From: Desulfococcaceae bacterium
GTDB taxonomy: Bacteria; Desulfobacterota; Desulfobacteria; Desulfobacterales; Desulfosalsimonadaceae
Reading direction: 5' to 3'
Length of the DNA stretch: 64,000 nt
NCBI GenBank assembly: GCA_030145385.1
Contig: JAQYVU010000002.1
Span: 62,001 to 126,000 of the forward strand
Positions 35,965-45,700 of the stretch are shown piece after piece; position 1 is the first letter of the stretch, and every line of letters starts with the position of its first letter. A program made the position numbers and the translations under genes. The notes beneath the pieces were generated by a model. That model searched no databases, was not told the DNA's origin, and saw only the letters and a list, made by a program, of their open reading frames with translations.

Positions 35965-36791
35965 ATTTCTCTCTGCCTGGCTTCGTCTTCTTCCCTTTCC
36001 AGATATTCTTCCACAATCTTCTTGGTTTGCAGTAATTCCTCGACATTTTTTAATTCAATCAGCCACCAGTAACACGGCGTTCGTTTTAAAAGATCCAGGC
36101 GGTCTGAGATGTCTTCAAGGCATTTTGGCGGGAAATGCCCCACGCCCGAGACTTCATGATGATAAATATGGGCGTTGACAACGCGGCCGGCATGGGGTGT
36201 GACAAAATCTTTAACCGCATATGTCTGACTTTCAACGGATTCACACGAATAAGCATGGCCGAAATCAAATGTCACGGCAGCACCGCTTCTTCTGACCATT
36301 TTTTCAAACAGGTTCGGTTTGCTGCTCCATCCCCAGATCAGGTTTTCAAGACAGACCGTCACATTGGACTCAATACCGAATTGAACCAGTTGTCTTAAAT
36401 TGGCAATACTCGACTCCCATGAAAGAATTTTAGTAGTGTTATGGCCGAGACCCACATGAATGGACAGATATTTTCTGCGTGCTTTTGATACCAGGCGAAT
36501 CATCCGGCGAAAAATATCCATGGCAGAAGCCTGTATATCTTTATCTTCATGCCCGATATCGACCTGTAAAAAGGGACAATGGTAACGGACTTCAAACGGT
36601 TTTAACAGTTCCTGGCGACTGGCCCATCGGGATTCTTCCGCCGGCGTTGCCGGTAAATGCGCCAGGTCAAAAGACCAGTCAATGCCGTCAAACCCATTGT
36701 CTGCGGCAAACTGCCTCATTTTCTCAGGGTCGGTGAGCAGGTTCGGTGCCACCAGCTTGGGACGATGAAACGAAAAATCATTCATATTCAT
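35961..36791 (-). CDS. Xylose isomerase-like TIM-barrel protein
   Basis: A 276-residue sugar phosphate isomerase/epimerase-family protein (AP endonuclease 2 fold). Candidate metal ligands are in YLSIHVGLGHN, CLENLIWGW (Glu), TFDFGHAYS (Asp, His) and VNAHIYHHE (His). The substrate is unknown. It overlaps apgM by 4 bases and follows the PP-loop-like gene after 23 bases, so the three form one operon. The joint pathway is not clear from the sequence. Confidence 0.8.
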   Translation of the reverse strand: MNMNDFSFHRPKLVAPNLLTDPEKMRQFAADNGFDGIDWSFDLAHLPATPAEESRWASRQELLKPFEVRYHCPFLQVDIGHEDKDIQASAMDIFRRMIRLVSKARRKYLSIHVGLGHNTTKILSWESSIANLRQLVQFGIESNVTVCLENLIWGWSSKPNLFEKMVRRSGAAVTFDFGHAYSCESVESQTYAVKDFVTPHAGRVVNAHIYHHEVSGVGHFPPKCLEDISDRLDLLKRTPCYWWLIELKNVEELLQTKKIVEEYLEREEDEARQREI

Positions 36792-36814
36792 GGCTAAAAT
36801 TTAAAACACCTGTA

Positions 36815-37687
36815 TTAATCAGAATTTTGCTTTTGATCAGGCTCGCTCCGGTCCAGAACACGCCGGGCAATACCCATGGCATCTGCAATCTTTTCTTTTG
36901 CATATTCCGCTATAATTTCATTTGCTGCCGGGACGGCAAATTCCTCGAAAAACCGGCTCACGTCTTTAATTAAAGGGCCGACCGAACCGTCACGCAGGCG
37001 GTAATTCCCGGAAAATACGCATTCCAGCTGATCTTTGTCTCTTTGCCAGGAAAACTGCAGAATATTTTCAATTTCTTTGCTTTGTTTGATATATCGGAGC
37101 GGAAATAGTAACCGGATATTAAACCGGGCCGCAACATCAAGATAATACTCCAGGGCCTGGCCGGTCTGGTTGATCTTCACCTGGCCGCTGTGCAGTTCCC
37201 GTTCCCCGGATATAATGGGAATGTTGCCCAGTTTTTTTGCCAAAGGAATTCGAATGGCATGCAGGTATAAATGACACCCCGGGCACGGGGAAAAAAAATT
37301 ATATCGCAAAATCAGCTCAGATACAAAGCGGCCGTTTAAAGCCCGCCAGAAATCAGGGGACCCGACCACAAGCAGCGGGTGGATTTTTACCCGGGGCAAT
37401 CGGGCGGACAAGCGTTCAACTGCCTGTTCCACACTGTGCCAGGCACCGTATTCCGTACCGGTGTACGCATATACCGGAAGCAGGTCGGTAAACCCCTTTT
37501 CCTCAACACTTTTAACCGCCGCAGCCACGCTGTCCCGTCCGGCGATTTCCACAATCGCCAGATTTTCCATCTGCCGGTAAGCGTCAATCTGTTTAGCAGA
37601 CAGCATCCAGTCCGGAAAATCAATCACCAGTTCCGGCTTATCCAGAAAAATATCAGCTAATTTTTTATTATATCCCAATGATTCCAT
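36815..37687 (-). CDS. PP-loop-like (adenine nucleotide alpha hydrolase fold) protein, function unknown
   Basis: A 290-residue protein. EIAGRDSVAAA near residues 47-57 resembles the PP-loop S-G-G-x-D-S of ATP pyrophosphatases, followed by a strand-helix unit with YAYTGTEYG. A conserved CPGCHLYLH later in the chain could bind metal or serve in catalysis, and SGERELHSGQVKINQ looks like a second active-site segment. This pattern suggests adenylation-type chemistry on an unknown substrate. First gene of the operon with the TIM-barrel protein and apgM. The family assignment is moderate. Confidence 0.6.
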   Translation of the reverse strand: MESLGYNKKLADIFLDKPELVIDFPDWMLSAKQIDAYRQMENLAIVEIAGRDSVAAAVKSVEEKGFTDLLPVYAYTGTEYGAWHSVEQAVERLSARLPRVKIHPLLVVGSPDFWRALNGRFVSELILRYNFFSPCPGCHLYLHAIRIPLAKKLGNIPIISGERELHSGQVKINQTGQALEYYLDVAARFNIRLLFPLRYIKQSKEIENILQFSWQRDKDQLECVFSGNYRLRDGSVGPLIKDVSRFFEEFAVPAANEIIAEYAKEKIADAMGIARRVLDRSEPDQKQNSD

Positions 37688-37990
37688 GCGACTTATCGAC
37701 AGAATTTAGACTCCCAAATAACTTCTTTTTAACCATGAAGCAAATTGTAGGTCGGGATTCCATTCCCGACAAATAGCACCTGCTTTTTACCGGGTAAGAA
37801 ACCCGGCCTAATTTATGGAGATTACTTATTTTTTTAACAGTTTATAATCCCTATAAAAATATTTTCTGCTGAGTTCTTTAAAAAGAGATAAGTTCAAGGC
37901 GCACAAATCCTTTGCAATAAGACGTGCCTCGCCCACTCCGCTATCTTTGTCCAATATCATAAAAAAACTTTTTATTGGATTCGAGTTTAC
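37688..37990. repeat. Intergenic hairpins
   Basis: Two short perfect hairpins: GTCGGGA/TCCCGAC (about 37753-37772) and CCGGGT/ACCCGG (about 37789-37806). They look like dispersed repeat units. A weak open frame at 37826-38020 on the minus strand has no ribosome site and I do not call it. Confidence 0.45.
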
Positions 37991-37997
37991 CCAGAAA

Positions 37998-38104
37998 TGA
38001 GAAATTTTGTTCAAGTTCAAGGAAGGCGAAAATTTTAACCGGAGACATACGGAGTTGTATTTCGAGGATTAAAATTTGAGCCTGACGCAGAAATTGGGCA
38101 AAAT
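37998..38104 (+). repeat. Inverted repeat flanking the SDR gene, left copy
   Basis: About 100 bases sharing GGCGAAAATTTTAACCGGAG and GAGGATTAAAATTTGAGCC with the inverse copy at 38917-39018. The unit is itself a hairpin (AAATTTTAACC with GGATTAAAATTT). It lies directly downstream of the SDR stop. Confidence 0.8.
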
Positions 38105-38127
38105 AGCCATTTCAAGATGAATACAAA

Positions 38128-38868
38128 CTACATTTTGGAGATGACGCCAGTGGGCAGTACCTTCATCAAACGCCCCACAATATTCCAAGGATACACCGGA
38201 ACGGTCGACGATTTAACCTTTTTCTCTATCAAACGGGCAATGATGGCCGCCCCTTTTTCAACAGATATCAGAAACGGCCGGGTTTTCAGCATATTATTGA
38301 GCGGCGTGTCAATATACCCCGGATACAGTACCGTCACATCAATATTTTTTTTAAACAGTTCCGCCCGGACCGCTTCTAAGTATATGGCAAACCCGGCTTT
38401 TGAGGCACAATACGCCGAACTGTTTGGCATTCCCCGGAAAGCCGCCACGGAACTTGTTCCGACGATATGCCCTTTTCCTTTATCCAGAAAATAGGCAGCT
38501 GCCGCATCCACGGTGGCAATGGCACCGATCAGGTTCACCTCAATGGTTCGCCGGGCCTTTTCAAAATCGCCGCGTCCGACCTTTTCACCCAACCCGATGC
38601 CGGCATTGGCAAATACAATATCCAGGCCGCCCAGTTCATCCGCCAGTTCATTGACAGCCTTAAACACGTCATCATAGTCCGTGACATCCAATGGGCGAAC
38701 GGCAACTGCCGGCGGATTATGGGCGGCGATGATGTCATCGCGGACCTGATTTAACTGATCCGCCTCCCTGGATGCCAGTGCCAGAGAATAACCTTTTTGA
38801 GCCAGTTCAAAAGCCAGGGCTTTTCCGATTCCTGAAGAGGCCCCGGTGATTAAAATGGATGAGGACAT
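38128..38868 (-). CDS. Short-chain dehydrogenase/reductase
   Basis: NAD(P)-dependent oxidoreductase of the classical SDR type, 246 residues. The cofactor motif TGASSGIGKA is at about 8-17, the NAG motif in FANAGIGLG, the catalytic serine in VGTSSVAAF, and the YxxxK pair in SSAYCASKAGF. A C-terminal hydrophobic helix region is present. The substrate is unknown. It is a single gene flanked by inverted 100-base repeats on both sides. Confidence 0.9.
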   Translation of the reverse strand: MSSSILITGASSGIGKALAFELAQKGYSLALASREADQLNQVRDDIIAAHNPPAVAVRPLDVTDYDDVFKAVNELADELGGLDIVFANAGIGLGEKVGRGDFEKARRTIEVNLIGAIATVDAAAAYFLDKGKGHIVGTSSVAAFRGMPNSSAYCASKAGFAIYLEAVRAELFKKNIDVTVLYPGYIDTPLNNMLKTRPFLISVEKGAAIIARLIEKKVKSSTVPVYPWNIVGRLMKVLPTGVISKM

Positions 38869-38916
38869 AAGAAACTCCTATGATCAAAAGGTTTGAATAG
38901 TACAAAAAACGCTAAT

Positions 38917-39018
38917 TTCCCCAATTTCGTCGTTGGGCTCAAATTTTAATCCTCAAAATACAACCACGTATGTCTCCGGTTAAAATTTTCGCCCGCCTTG
39001 AACTTGGAAAAATTTTCA
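38917..39018 (-). repeat. Inverted repeat flanking the SDR gene, right copy
   Basis: Inverse copy of the unit at 37998-38104, with the shared blocks GGCTCAAATTTTAATCCTC and CTCCGGTTAAAATTTTCGCC. Together they bracket a segment of about 1.0 kb with one gene. Confidence 0.8.
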
Positions 39019-39060
39019 GTTTTTTTGTTCAGGCACTAAAATATCTGGGGAATTTACAAT

Positions 39061-40026
39061 CTATTTCATTATGGCTGATTTGATTTTTTCGATGCGCCCC
39101 GGCAGGTTTTTGTCTTTTGCCATCTGCTGTTTCATACGGACAATCGCACTGCTCACGGAGCTGTATCCAGCCATTGAAAATTCATTTCCGATAGCTTCAA
39201 GGCTGTCTTTTCTCAATATGCGTGTCAAATAAATGGCAACACCCCTGGGTTCATTAAAACTCCCCCGCCTTGATTTCATCAGCTCTTTTTCATCCACCCG
39301 GTACTCTCTTGAAACAGCGTCTTTAATCAGGCCCACGTCCGGTGCCAGAATTGCTGAATCCGGTACCTGCCGATGCGATTTGCCGACATAAAATTCATTG
39401 CGAACCCATTTAATAAAACTGTTTTCACCTAAAATCGCCGGAAATTTTTTCATGGAAAATACCCGGAGGATATCCTCGTTGATATTTTCTAGCATGGCTT
39501 GCCTGTAAGCCTTCACACTGCCCCGCCGAATATCTGAAATCAATGAAAAAATTATTTTTTTATTGAGCCAGTCCCATTTTTTTGCCCTGGATACATAGCC
39601 GGAATGACTGCTCCAGGGGTAACGGTCAATCTGATCAACAATTTTTTCTTTTTTTGGGTATTGATGAATATATTTTACCATTTCCAAAAGATATTCACCC
39701 TCTTCGACCAGAATACTCTTGAATCGTCCTCTGAACAAGGGGCCGTCGAAATTATGCGCCCGGTTATAACGCTGGGTATAGATCCCGTTAATATGGCGCA
39801 TACTCCTGGAAAGGTTGCTTTCCGGCGTCTGGACTAGCATATGATACTGGTTGGGCATCAGGCAATATGCGCTGATACCGATATTCCACAAAGAGACGGA
39901 TTCTTCAAGTAAATCGACAAAGACCTGATAGTCATACTTATCGACAAACACGATGTCTCCATGCCGTCCCCGGTTCGTCACATAATACCAAGCATCCGGA
40001 AATTCTATTCTTAAGGGCCTGCTCAT
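39061..40026 (-). CDS. RAYT-type Y1 transposase (TnpA-REP)
   Basis: A 321-residue member of the REP-associated tyrosine transposases, related to IS200/IS605 TnpA. The N-terminal MSRPLRIEFPDAWYYVTNRG is characteristic. The catalytic HuH-like motif reads YHMLVQT (in MPNQYHMLVQTP), and the tyrosine lies in YIHQYPKKEKI. The C-terminal part (about 230-310) carries a DnaA-type helix-turn-helix (YLTRILRKDSLEAIGNEFSM). RAYTs move short palindromes rather than themselves. It may be the source of the REP-like elements in the island; GGGGTC-type ends lie just upstream at about 40069-40080. Confidence 0.9.
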   Translation of the reverse strand: MSRPLRIEFPDAWYYVTNRGRHGDIVFVDKYDYQVFVDLLEESVSLWNIGISAYCLMPNQYHMLVQTPESNLSRSMRHINGIYTQRYNRAHNFDGPLFRGRFKSILVEEGEYLLEMVKYIHQYPKKEKIVDQIDRYPWSSHSGYVSRAKKWDWLNKKIIFSLISDIRRGSVKAYRQAMLENINEDILRVFSMKKFPAILGENSFIKWVRNEFYVGKSHRQVPDSAILAPDVGLIKDAVSREYRVDEKELMKSRRGSFNEPRGVAIYLTRILRKDSLEAIGNEFSMAGYSSVSSAIVRMKQQMAKDKNLPGRIEKIKSAIMK

Positions 40027-40538
40027 AACTTATATAAATAACAATTAATAAAACAAATGTCAAACGAAGACTTGACCCCTTACAACTCTTTTTCCGATAA
40101 CAATATAATGAGGTTTTAAAATATATGTCATGAACATATTGGGTATTCGACCGATTTTAAATGTCAAAAGCCAGGGATCATATTTGCACTCCAAAATAAA
40201 TTATTGCATACTCATCTTTAACGGCCTGGTTTTTTCACATATGCTTCAACACCTGCATTAAAACGGGTTCACATATCAATCTTTTGAAATACCGGTAGAA
40301 AAAATTTAACGGATTTCAGATTCTATTTTAAATCTATATTATACAATAACCATATAAAATAATAGTTTATTTTTTGAACGCTTAAACATACACAGATAAA
40401 AATTTATATTCATTTTACATAAAAATCCGATTTTCTCATTGAATTTTTTTCTGATTACTACATATAGATATATATAAAACATCTACTTAAAATACAGGAT
40501 TCATCATTTAATTTTTTTCTTTGAGGCTGGAGGTAATT
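40027..40538. other. AT-rich intergenic spacer
   Basis: Divergent region between the RAYT and the rubredoxin-fusion gene. Contains one REP-like end (GACTTGACCCC at about 40069-40079). Otherwise I see no gene, repeat or RNA. Confidence 0.4.
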
Positions 40539-41210
40539 ATGAAAAAGTGGCAATGCACGGTCTGCGGATATATTCATGATGGAGAGCAACCGCCTGAAAC
40601 ATGCCCGGTCTGTGGTGCGGACAAAAGTCAGTTTATTGAACTCCCTGACACAATTGATAAAATTGATACAATTGATAAAATTGACACTAAAGAAGAACAA
40701 GCCGATGAAACCGCTGAAACAAAACCTGAGGGACAGTCAACGGCACCGGACGCTCCGAGCCCTCGGCTTTTCTCTTTTGGCTCAATAACCAACCTGATGC
40801 TCAAGCACCACGCCCACCCCATAACAGTTCATTTTCCAAATGGTGTGATTCCGGTGGCTGTGGCATTTATTTTTCTGGCCGTAATTTTTCAATTTGCCGG
40901 TCTGTCAAAAGCTTCCTTTTACAATATGGTCTTTGTAATCCTGACGCTTCCGATCGTCATGTTCACCGGGTATAATGAGTGGAAAAAGAAATATCAGGGC
41001 AATTTCACCACTATCTTTACCATCAAAATTATTGCAGCGATTGTTGTGTCAGCCACGGCAATCATTATTGTTGCATGGCACATCATTTCTCCTGAAATCC
41101 TCCGGACTTCATCTGCAATGCGGACCGGCTTTCTGATGCTCCACCTGATTATGCTCGCGGCAACAGGTATTGCAGGGCATATCGGGGGGAAACTGGTTTT
41201 TAAGGACTGA
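40539..41210 (+). CDS. Rubredoxin-like domain fused to a four-helix membrane domain (DUF2231-like)
   Basis: A 223-residue protein. Start at 40539 is chosen for its GGAGG site. The N-terminal rubredoxin-like knuckles [21 protein letters not shown] bind one iron or zinc. A linker made of a repeated DKIDT unit plus acidic residues follows (18-bp tandem repeat in DNA near 40648-40683). The C-terminal half has four membrane helices beginning with a histidine-rich entry ([15 protein letters not shown]), like DUF2231 proteins, and could bind haem. The likely role is electron transfer between a soluble redox centre and the membrane (inference). Followed by a strong terminator. Confidence 0.82.
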   Translation: MKKWQCTVCGYIHDGEQPPETCPVCGADKSQFIELPDTIDKIDTIDKIDTKEEQADETAETKPEGQSTAPDAPSPRLFSFGSITNLMLKHHAHPITVHFPNGVIPVAVAFIFLAVIFQFAGLSKASFYNMVFVILTLPIVMFTGYNEWKKKYQGNFTTIFTIKIIAAIVVSATAIIIVAWHIISPEILRTSSAMRTGFLMLHLIMLAATGIAGHIGGKLVFKD

Positions 41211-41240
41211 TCCGGACGCCTGAAATATTATTTAGATTAA

Positions 41241-41290
41241 AAGCGGGTGGCATATCACCATTTGATGGTATGAAACCCGCTTTTTTATTT
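41241..41290 (+). terminator. Rho-independent terminator of the rubredoxin-fusion gene
   Basis: AAGCGGGT (41241-41248) pairs with ACCCGCTT (41275-41282), with an inner CATATCACCAT/ATGGTATG extension, and is followed by a T-rich run. Confidence 0.85.
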
Positions 41291-41357
41291 CTTTTCAAAT
41301 AGTCCGCAGCAGGTACAAACAAATGTCACGGACGCATGCTTCCTTTAAAAAGAATCA

Positions 41358-41969
41358 TCAGGAGGCGATGGTATCGATAAATAAAGATTCCACCTGTTTT
41401 CTTAACTTACCGATATCGGCTATCACGGGCAGTAAATGATCGGATGAAATTTCATGATGGCCGGCCAGAATTTTTTTCTGTACCGGGCAAATGTACCATG
41501 TACAGATCCACGGACGTTGGAAACGGGGAATCAAACAGCCCGCCGGCCCCAGGTAGCGACAGACCTCACCAGCCGAACGCCGGGGCTGCCCTGTCGGCAT
41601 CGCCAGATCCGTCAATTGAATAATCAGCAGATCCCTGAAATCATATGAAACATCAGCGACCAGACAGCATGGCGCGGTACATTGGCTGCAACTCTCGCAG
41701 CAAAGCCGATCGAGCACATTATCAATAGAAGAAAGCAGACCTTTAATACATTCTGCTGTACCTTTTACCTGCGCCAGATGATGCCGATGACGATCTATCA
41801 GATAGTGTAACGTGCTGTCGGCTGCCTGCCATAATTGATCATTACGCCAGGACGGGGCATTGTCTTCAAATGCCACGGCGCATACCCTGTCAAGGCCTGA
41901 TGGCAAGGCGATGGAATTGCAAAATTGCTCAGCCACAGTTTGAATCTTTATTTGGGTATAAACCGGCAT
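41358..41969 (-). CDS. Cysteine-rich putative metal-cluster protein
   Basis: A 203-residue protein without a signal peptide. The middle holds a dense cluster CCESCSQCTAPCC, and a later group CRYLGPAGCLIPRFQRPWIC ends in CTWYICP. The pattern resembles YkgJ-type CxxCx..CC zinc/iron-binding proteins but is longer. A metal or Fe-S binding role is inferred. It is 6 bases downstream of the SlyD-like gene on the same strand and so probably coexpressed. Confidence 0.65.
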   Translation of the reverse strand: MPVYTQIKIQTVAEQFCNSIALPSGLDRVCAVAFEDNAPSWRNDQLWQAADSTLHYLIDRHRHHLAQVKGTAECIKGLLSSIDNVLDRLCCESCSQCTAPCCLVADVSYDFRDLLIIQLTDLAMPTGQPRRSAGEVCRYLGPAGCLIPRFQRPWICTWYICPVQKKILAGHHEISSDHLLPVIADIGKLRKQVESLFIDTIAS

Positions 41970-41975
41970 AAACCA

Positions 41976-42377
41976 CTAATGGAACCCGCCACAACCGCAG
42001 TCACAGCCATCTCCACAACCACCGCCGGAAGCAGCCATTGATTTTACAATTTCCCTTGAAGACGCATCTGAGATTTCGGTGATGTTATAATGCAAATAAA
42101 AATGGCCGGCACTAACCGGAAATGATTGTGTGCACGGTATGATATGACCAAAAATTTCCGCAAGGTCATTTTTATCAACTTCAATAAACCCTTTATCACC
42201 GGGTTGCTTCCCGTCCAGCGCACACTCAAACGATGTCAGCCCTTCTGTTCCTATGCCGAAAATAAATTCCAGGGCCTCGGGGGCGGATGTCAGATCCTTT
42301 AATTCAGGAGTTGTTCCCGCAGTAAAGAGCAGCGAAATCTTTTTCAGCGGCCCGACAATATTAGGATTATTTCCCAT
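41976..42377 (-). CDS. SlyD/FKBP-like protein with Cys-rich tail
   Basis: A 133-residue protein. FGIGTEGLTSFECALDGKQ followed by PGDKGFIEV resembles the FKBP/SlyD core (..GLE.AL.G...GDK..), where peptidyl-prolyl isomerase activity resides. The C-terminal tail GGGCGDGCDCGCGGFH is a metal-binding extension like that of SlyD. The domain is shorter than E. coli SlyD, so a reduced or altered insert domain is likely. A role in metal delivery or folding of metalloproteins is inferred. Confidence 0.7.
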   Translation of the reverse strand: MGNNPNIVGPLKKISLLFTAGTTPELKDLTSAPEALEFIFGIGTEGLTSFECALDGKQPGDKGFIEVDKNDLAEIFGHIIPCTQSFPVSAGHFYLHYNITEISDASSREIVKSMAASGGGCGDGCDCGCGGFH

Positions 42378-42506
42378 GAGTCTCTCCAGTAAAATTTATT
42401 TATAATTGAATTTGAATATGTGATTACTATAATTATAATATATCTTAAATCAACCGGCTGACAGCTTTTTCTTAACCGGTGTAAAAACAGAGAAAGGAGC
42501 GCTTAC

Positions 42507-42713
42507 ATGAAATGCCCATATTGCGGATGTCAAAAATTTTACGTAAAAGATACAGATGATGAATATGAAACATACGGATTTGATTGTGAATCCGGCCAGG
42601 CCTGCTTTGATCCGGACATCGATGATTCGGTTATCCCGGAGCTCTGCGATGATTCCCATATCTATTGTGAAAAGTGTGCCTGGAATGGCAAGTATGATGA
42701 AATCAAAACTTAA
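42507..42713 (+). CDS. Small zinc-ribbon-like protein
   Basis: A 68-residue protein with two knuckles, CPYCGC at the N-terminus and CEKCAW near the C-terminus, suited to one zinc ion, and an acidic middle. AAAGGAG precedes the ATG. It is convergent with tamB and the two stop codons overlap by 4 bases. No specific function is recognisable. Confidence 0.75.
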   Translation: MKCPYCGCQKFYVKDTDDEYETYGFDCESGQACFDPDIDDSVIPELCDDSHIYCEKCAWNGKYDEIKT

Positions 42714-45700
42714 AACTCATATTTCCAGATCAGGTCCAGCGCGGATGTCTGTTCATTATCAATCTGGGTTTCGAGATCAAAATTTTTATTTATCTCGTAA
42801 GTCACTTCCACTTTTTGTGTAACAGTTTCATCAAACCCCTGGCGAAAGGTTACAAAGACCTTGGGCAGCACATACTTGCCCATGGTCAATGATCCCTGGC
42901 GGAGCCCGCCGCTGCCGGCGCTAATGTTAAGATAATCTATTCCTAAGGTTTCGCCGACAATATCTCTGAGCTTGTCTGCCGCAATCTGGCCTGTAAAACT
43001 GAGCGCAGCCTCTTCAGCCTGAAAACTTTCCTTTTCCGAAAGATCATCCGGTGAGCGCCCGAATACCAGGTAAGCGATGATTTCAGACTGAGCCAGTGCC
43101 GGTTCGCTGTCTAAAACCAGGTTAAGATTCTCAAACGTTCCGGTCAGCCGAATAATTATTTCCACATCACCAATTGAGGTAAACGCTTCAATATTGATTG
43201 ACGGATTAATATCCTCCTGGCCGGCAAAAATTAATTCGCCCTCCCGGATCTGAAAAATCCGGCCGCGGAAGCGGTATGTCCCACGCACTGGTAAAACCGA
43301 ACCAAAGAGCACAAACGGTTTGTGCGGGTCTTTTTTTAACTGAATATTCCCTTTGATTTCAATAAATTCGTCTTTGCCCTTAAACCAGAAATCATTTGGT
43401 ATAATCACTGCAACGTCTGCGGCCAGCGGATCGACAAACTCAAGGGGTTCCGGTTCCTTTTCCGGAATCTGAAGCATACCGTTTTCAGCAGACACCGGAG
43501 CAACGATTTCAATCTCTGAGAGTTTCTTTTCAAGAAACCGCTCCAGGTTGACCTGGCCCTCGAAGACCTTGATTTCACCTGACAGCACGGGCGCTTCCCA
43601 CGCTCCGGAAAGAGTTATATCCGGATTAATCCGTGCATAAACCCCACTGTGAAAGGGAATATATAATTGATCTCCCACGGCCCGGATATTAAATGTCCGG
43701 GGTTTAAAATTATCATGCGTCAAAGCACCGGACAGATGCAGGGTGCCCTCGGTATCGCCTTTTATTTTTAAATCATCTATGGTGATTGTTTCTTTTGCAA
43801 ACCTCAGGTCCGCAGTCAAATTTTCATAAATCAATCCCTGCTTTTTCAAATCCAGAGCGCCGTCTTTAAGGCGCATCCGGCCCTGAACCTGGGGTTTGAA
43901 AACATCTCCGGAAACGGATGCCGTGGCATCCAAAATACCTCTGATATCATACTCCGGATCATTGATAATATCTGATATCCATGCAATATCCACCTGATCC
44001 AGTCCCATTGTAAGGTCAAGCCCGCCCGGCTTTGGAACAAATTCAAACGGATATAATGACAATGCCACTAAGGCTGTGCCATTCACATCCAGCAACTTTT
44101 CGTTTTGACGGTAAGCGCATGCTTCTATCTGCGCTTTTGAATCCGAATACGTTATGGATGCCAATGCATTTGATACTGAAAATTTATCAAACACCCCTTC
44201 TTTTATTGATAACTCAATATCAATTATCGGGTCTTCCAAAAATCCGGACAATTGAATATTCGATGATAACCGCCCCTGGACTTGATCCCCCCCTGCCAAA
44301 AATGCTGAAAACTCTGAAAGATCCACCTCATCTACGTTCAAATCAGCAACAAGACTTTCAGGCCGGGAAGTGAATTTAAAAGGGAACAATGCCAAATGCA
44401 TGGATGCCGATCCATTGGCATCTATGATCTTTCTTCCCTGCCTGAGACCGGAACCAGTTACATCTATTCGCGAATCTTCATACTTAAGGGCAACCGACAT
44501 ATCCGTCACCGGCAACCTGTCATAGGAAGCCTCTTTGATGGAAGCTGTCATATTAATCACCGGATTTTCCAAAAATCCGGACAATTGAATATCTGATGAC
44601 ACCCGGCCCTGTATTTTTTCACCATCTTCCCAGAAACCGGAAAGCCGCTTGAGATTTAAGTCGCGCAGCATCAAAACAGCCGACACATCCGCCAATGGAT
44701 CCATCCCCGCTTCACCTTTCAGAACAAGAGACGCATCACCGGAAACCAGATGCAATGAATCAACACGGATCCGGTCCGAAGAGACAGACAGCTTTACCGG
44801 CTCCTGGTTGACCAGCGGCGGCTGATTAAAAGACACCAGTGTCATCTTGTCAATCAGAACCTCTTTCACCGGTTCCAGCCAGCCGCTGATATTGCCGGAA
44901 AGCTTAAACTCTTCTTTCTGACCGCCCTGAAGTTCAACGTCTGCCTGCATGGATGCAGGTGTCATGGTTGTTGTGAAATTCAGCACGGGTATTTTTAACC
45001 CGCTGCTTTGAATGTTTTTCACCCCGCATTCGGCTGACATACTAAAATCTTTAAAACCGCCGTTCCAATGTCCGTTACCAATCAGAGAATCTGCCGACAC
45101 ATCCTTATATATAACATTTTCCGCATTTACCGTTGCCGCGACATCAGGTTTTTCCCATCTGCCGCTGATATCCGCTGTAAACGACACATTGCCCGAAAGC
45201 GTCTCATCCTCACCCATATCCGGGATAAATGTTTTGATTAATTCTATATCCGGCAACGTCGCAGCCGCGTTGAACCGGCAGGTTTCATCTTTGATTGAGG
45301 CCGTGCCTGTGACAGCGGCGGTTCCGAGCAGGGTTTGCAGATCAAATCTTTTGAGAGTAACCTTTTCATCCCGCCAGGCTGCGTCGATATCCGCCGACTG
45401 GATATCAATATCCTTTACGCGTGACGGGTCTATCCGGCAGGTCGCCTCGGCAGTAATCCCTTCTGAGGCAAACGTTTTAGGAATAAAGATGGTGGAACGC
45501 ACATTGCCGTTAACATTGCCGGTATATTGGCTGCTCTTAACAAATTTTTCCGGATTAACACCTTCAAGGTCTGCGGCAAACTGAATCTGATTGTCCGTTT
45601 CCGATGACATGATCCCGGCCAGAGTTCCGCTGCCGGCCAGTTTTCCATAGGGTGTTTTCAGTTGCAGATGCTCAAAAATAAAATCATCCCCGGCAATGCG

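Noticed and set aside
37826-38020. 64-codon open frame downstream of the SDR gene
   Set aside because: No ribosome site, runs into the inverted repeat, no family resemblance.
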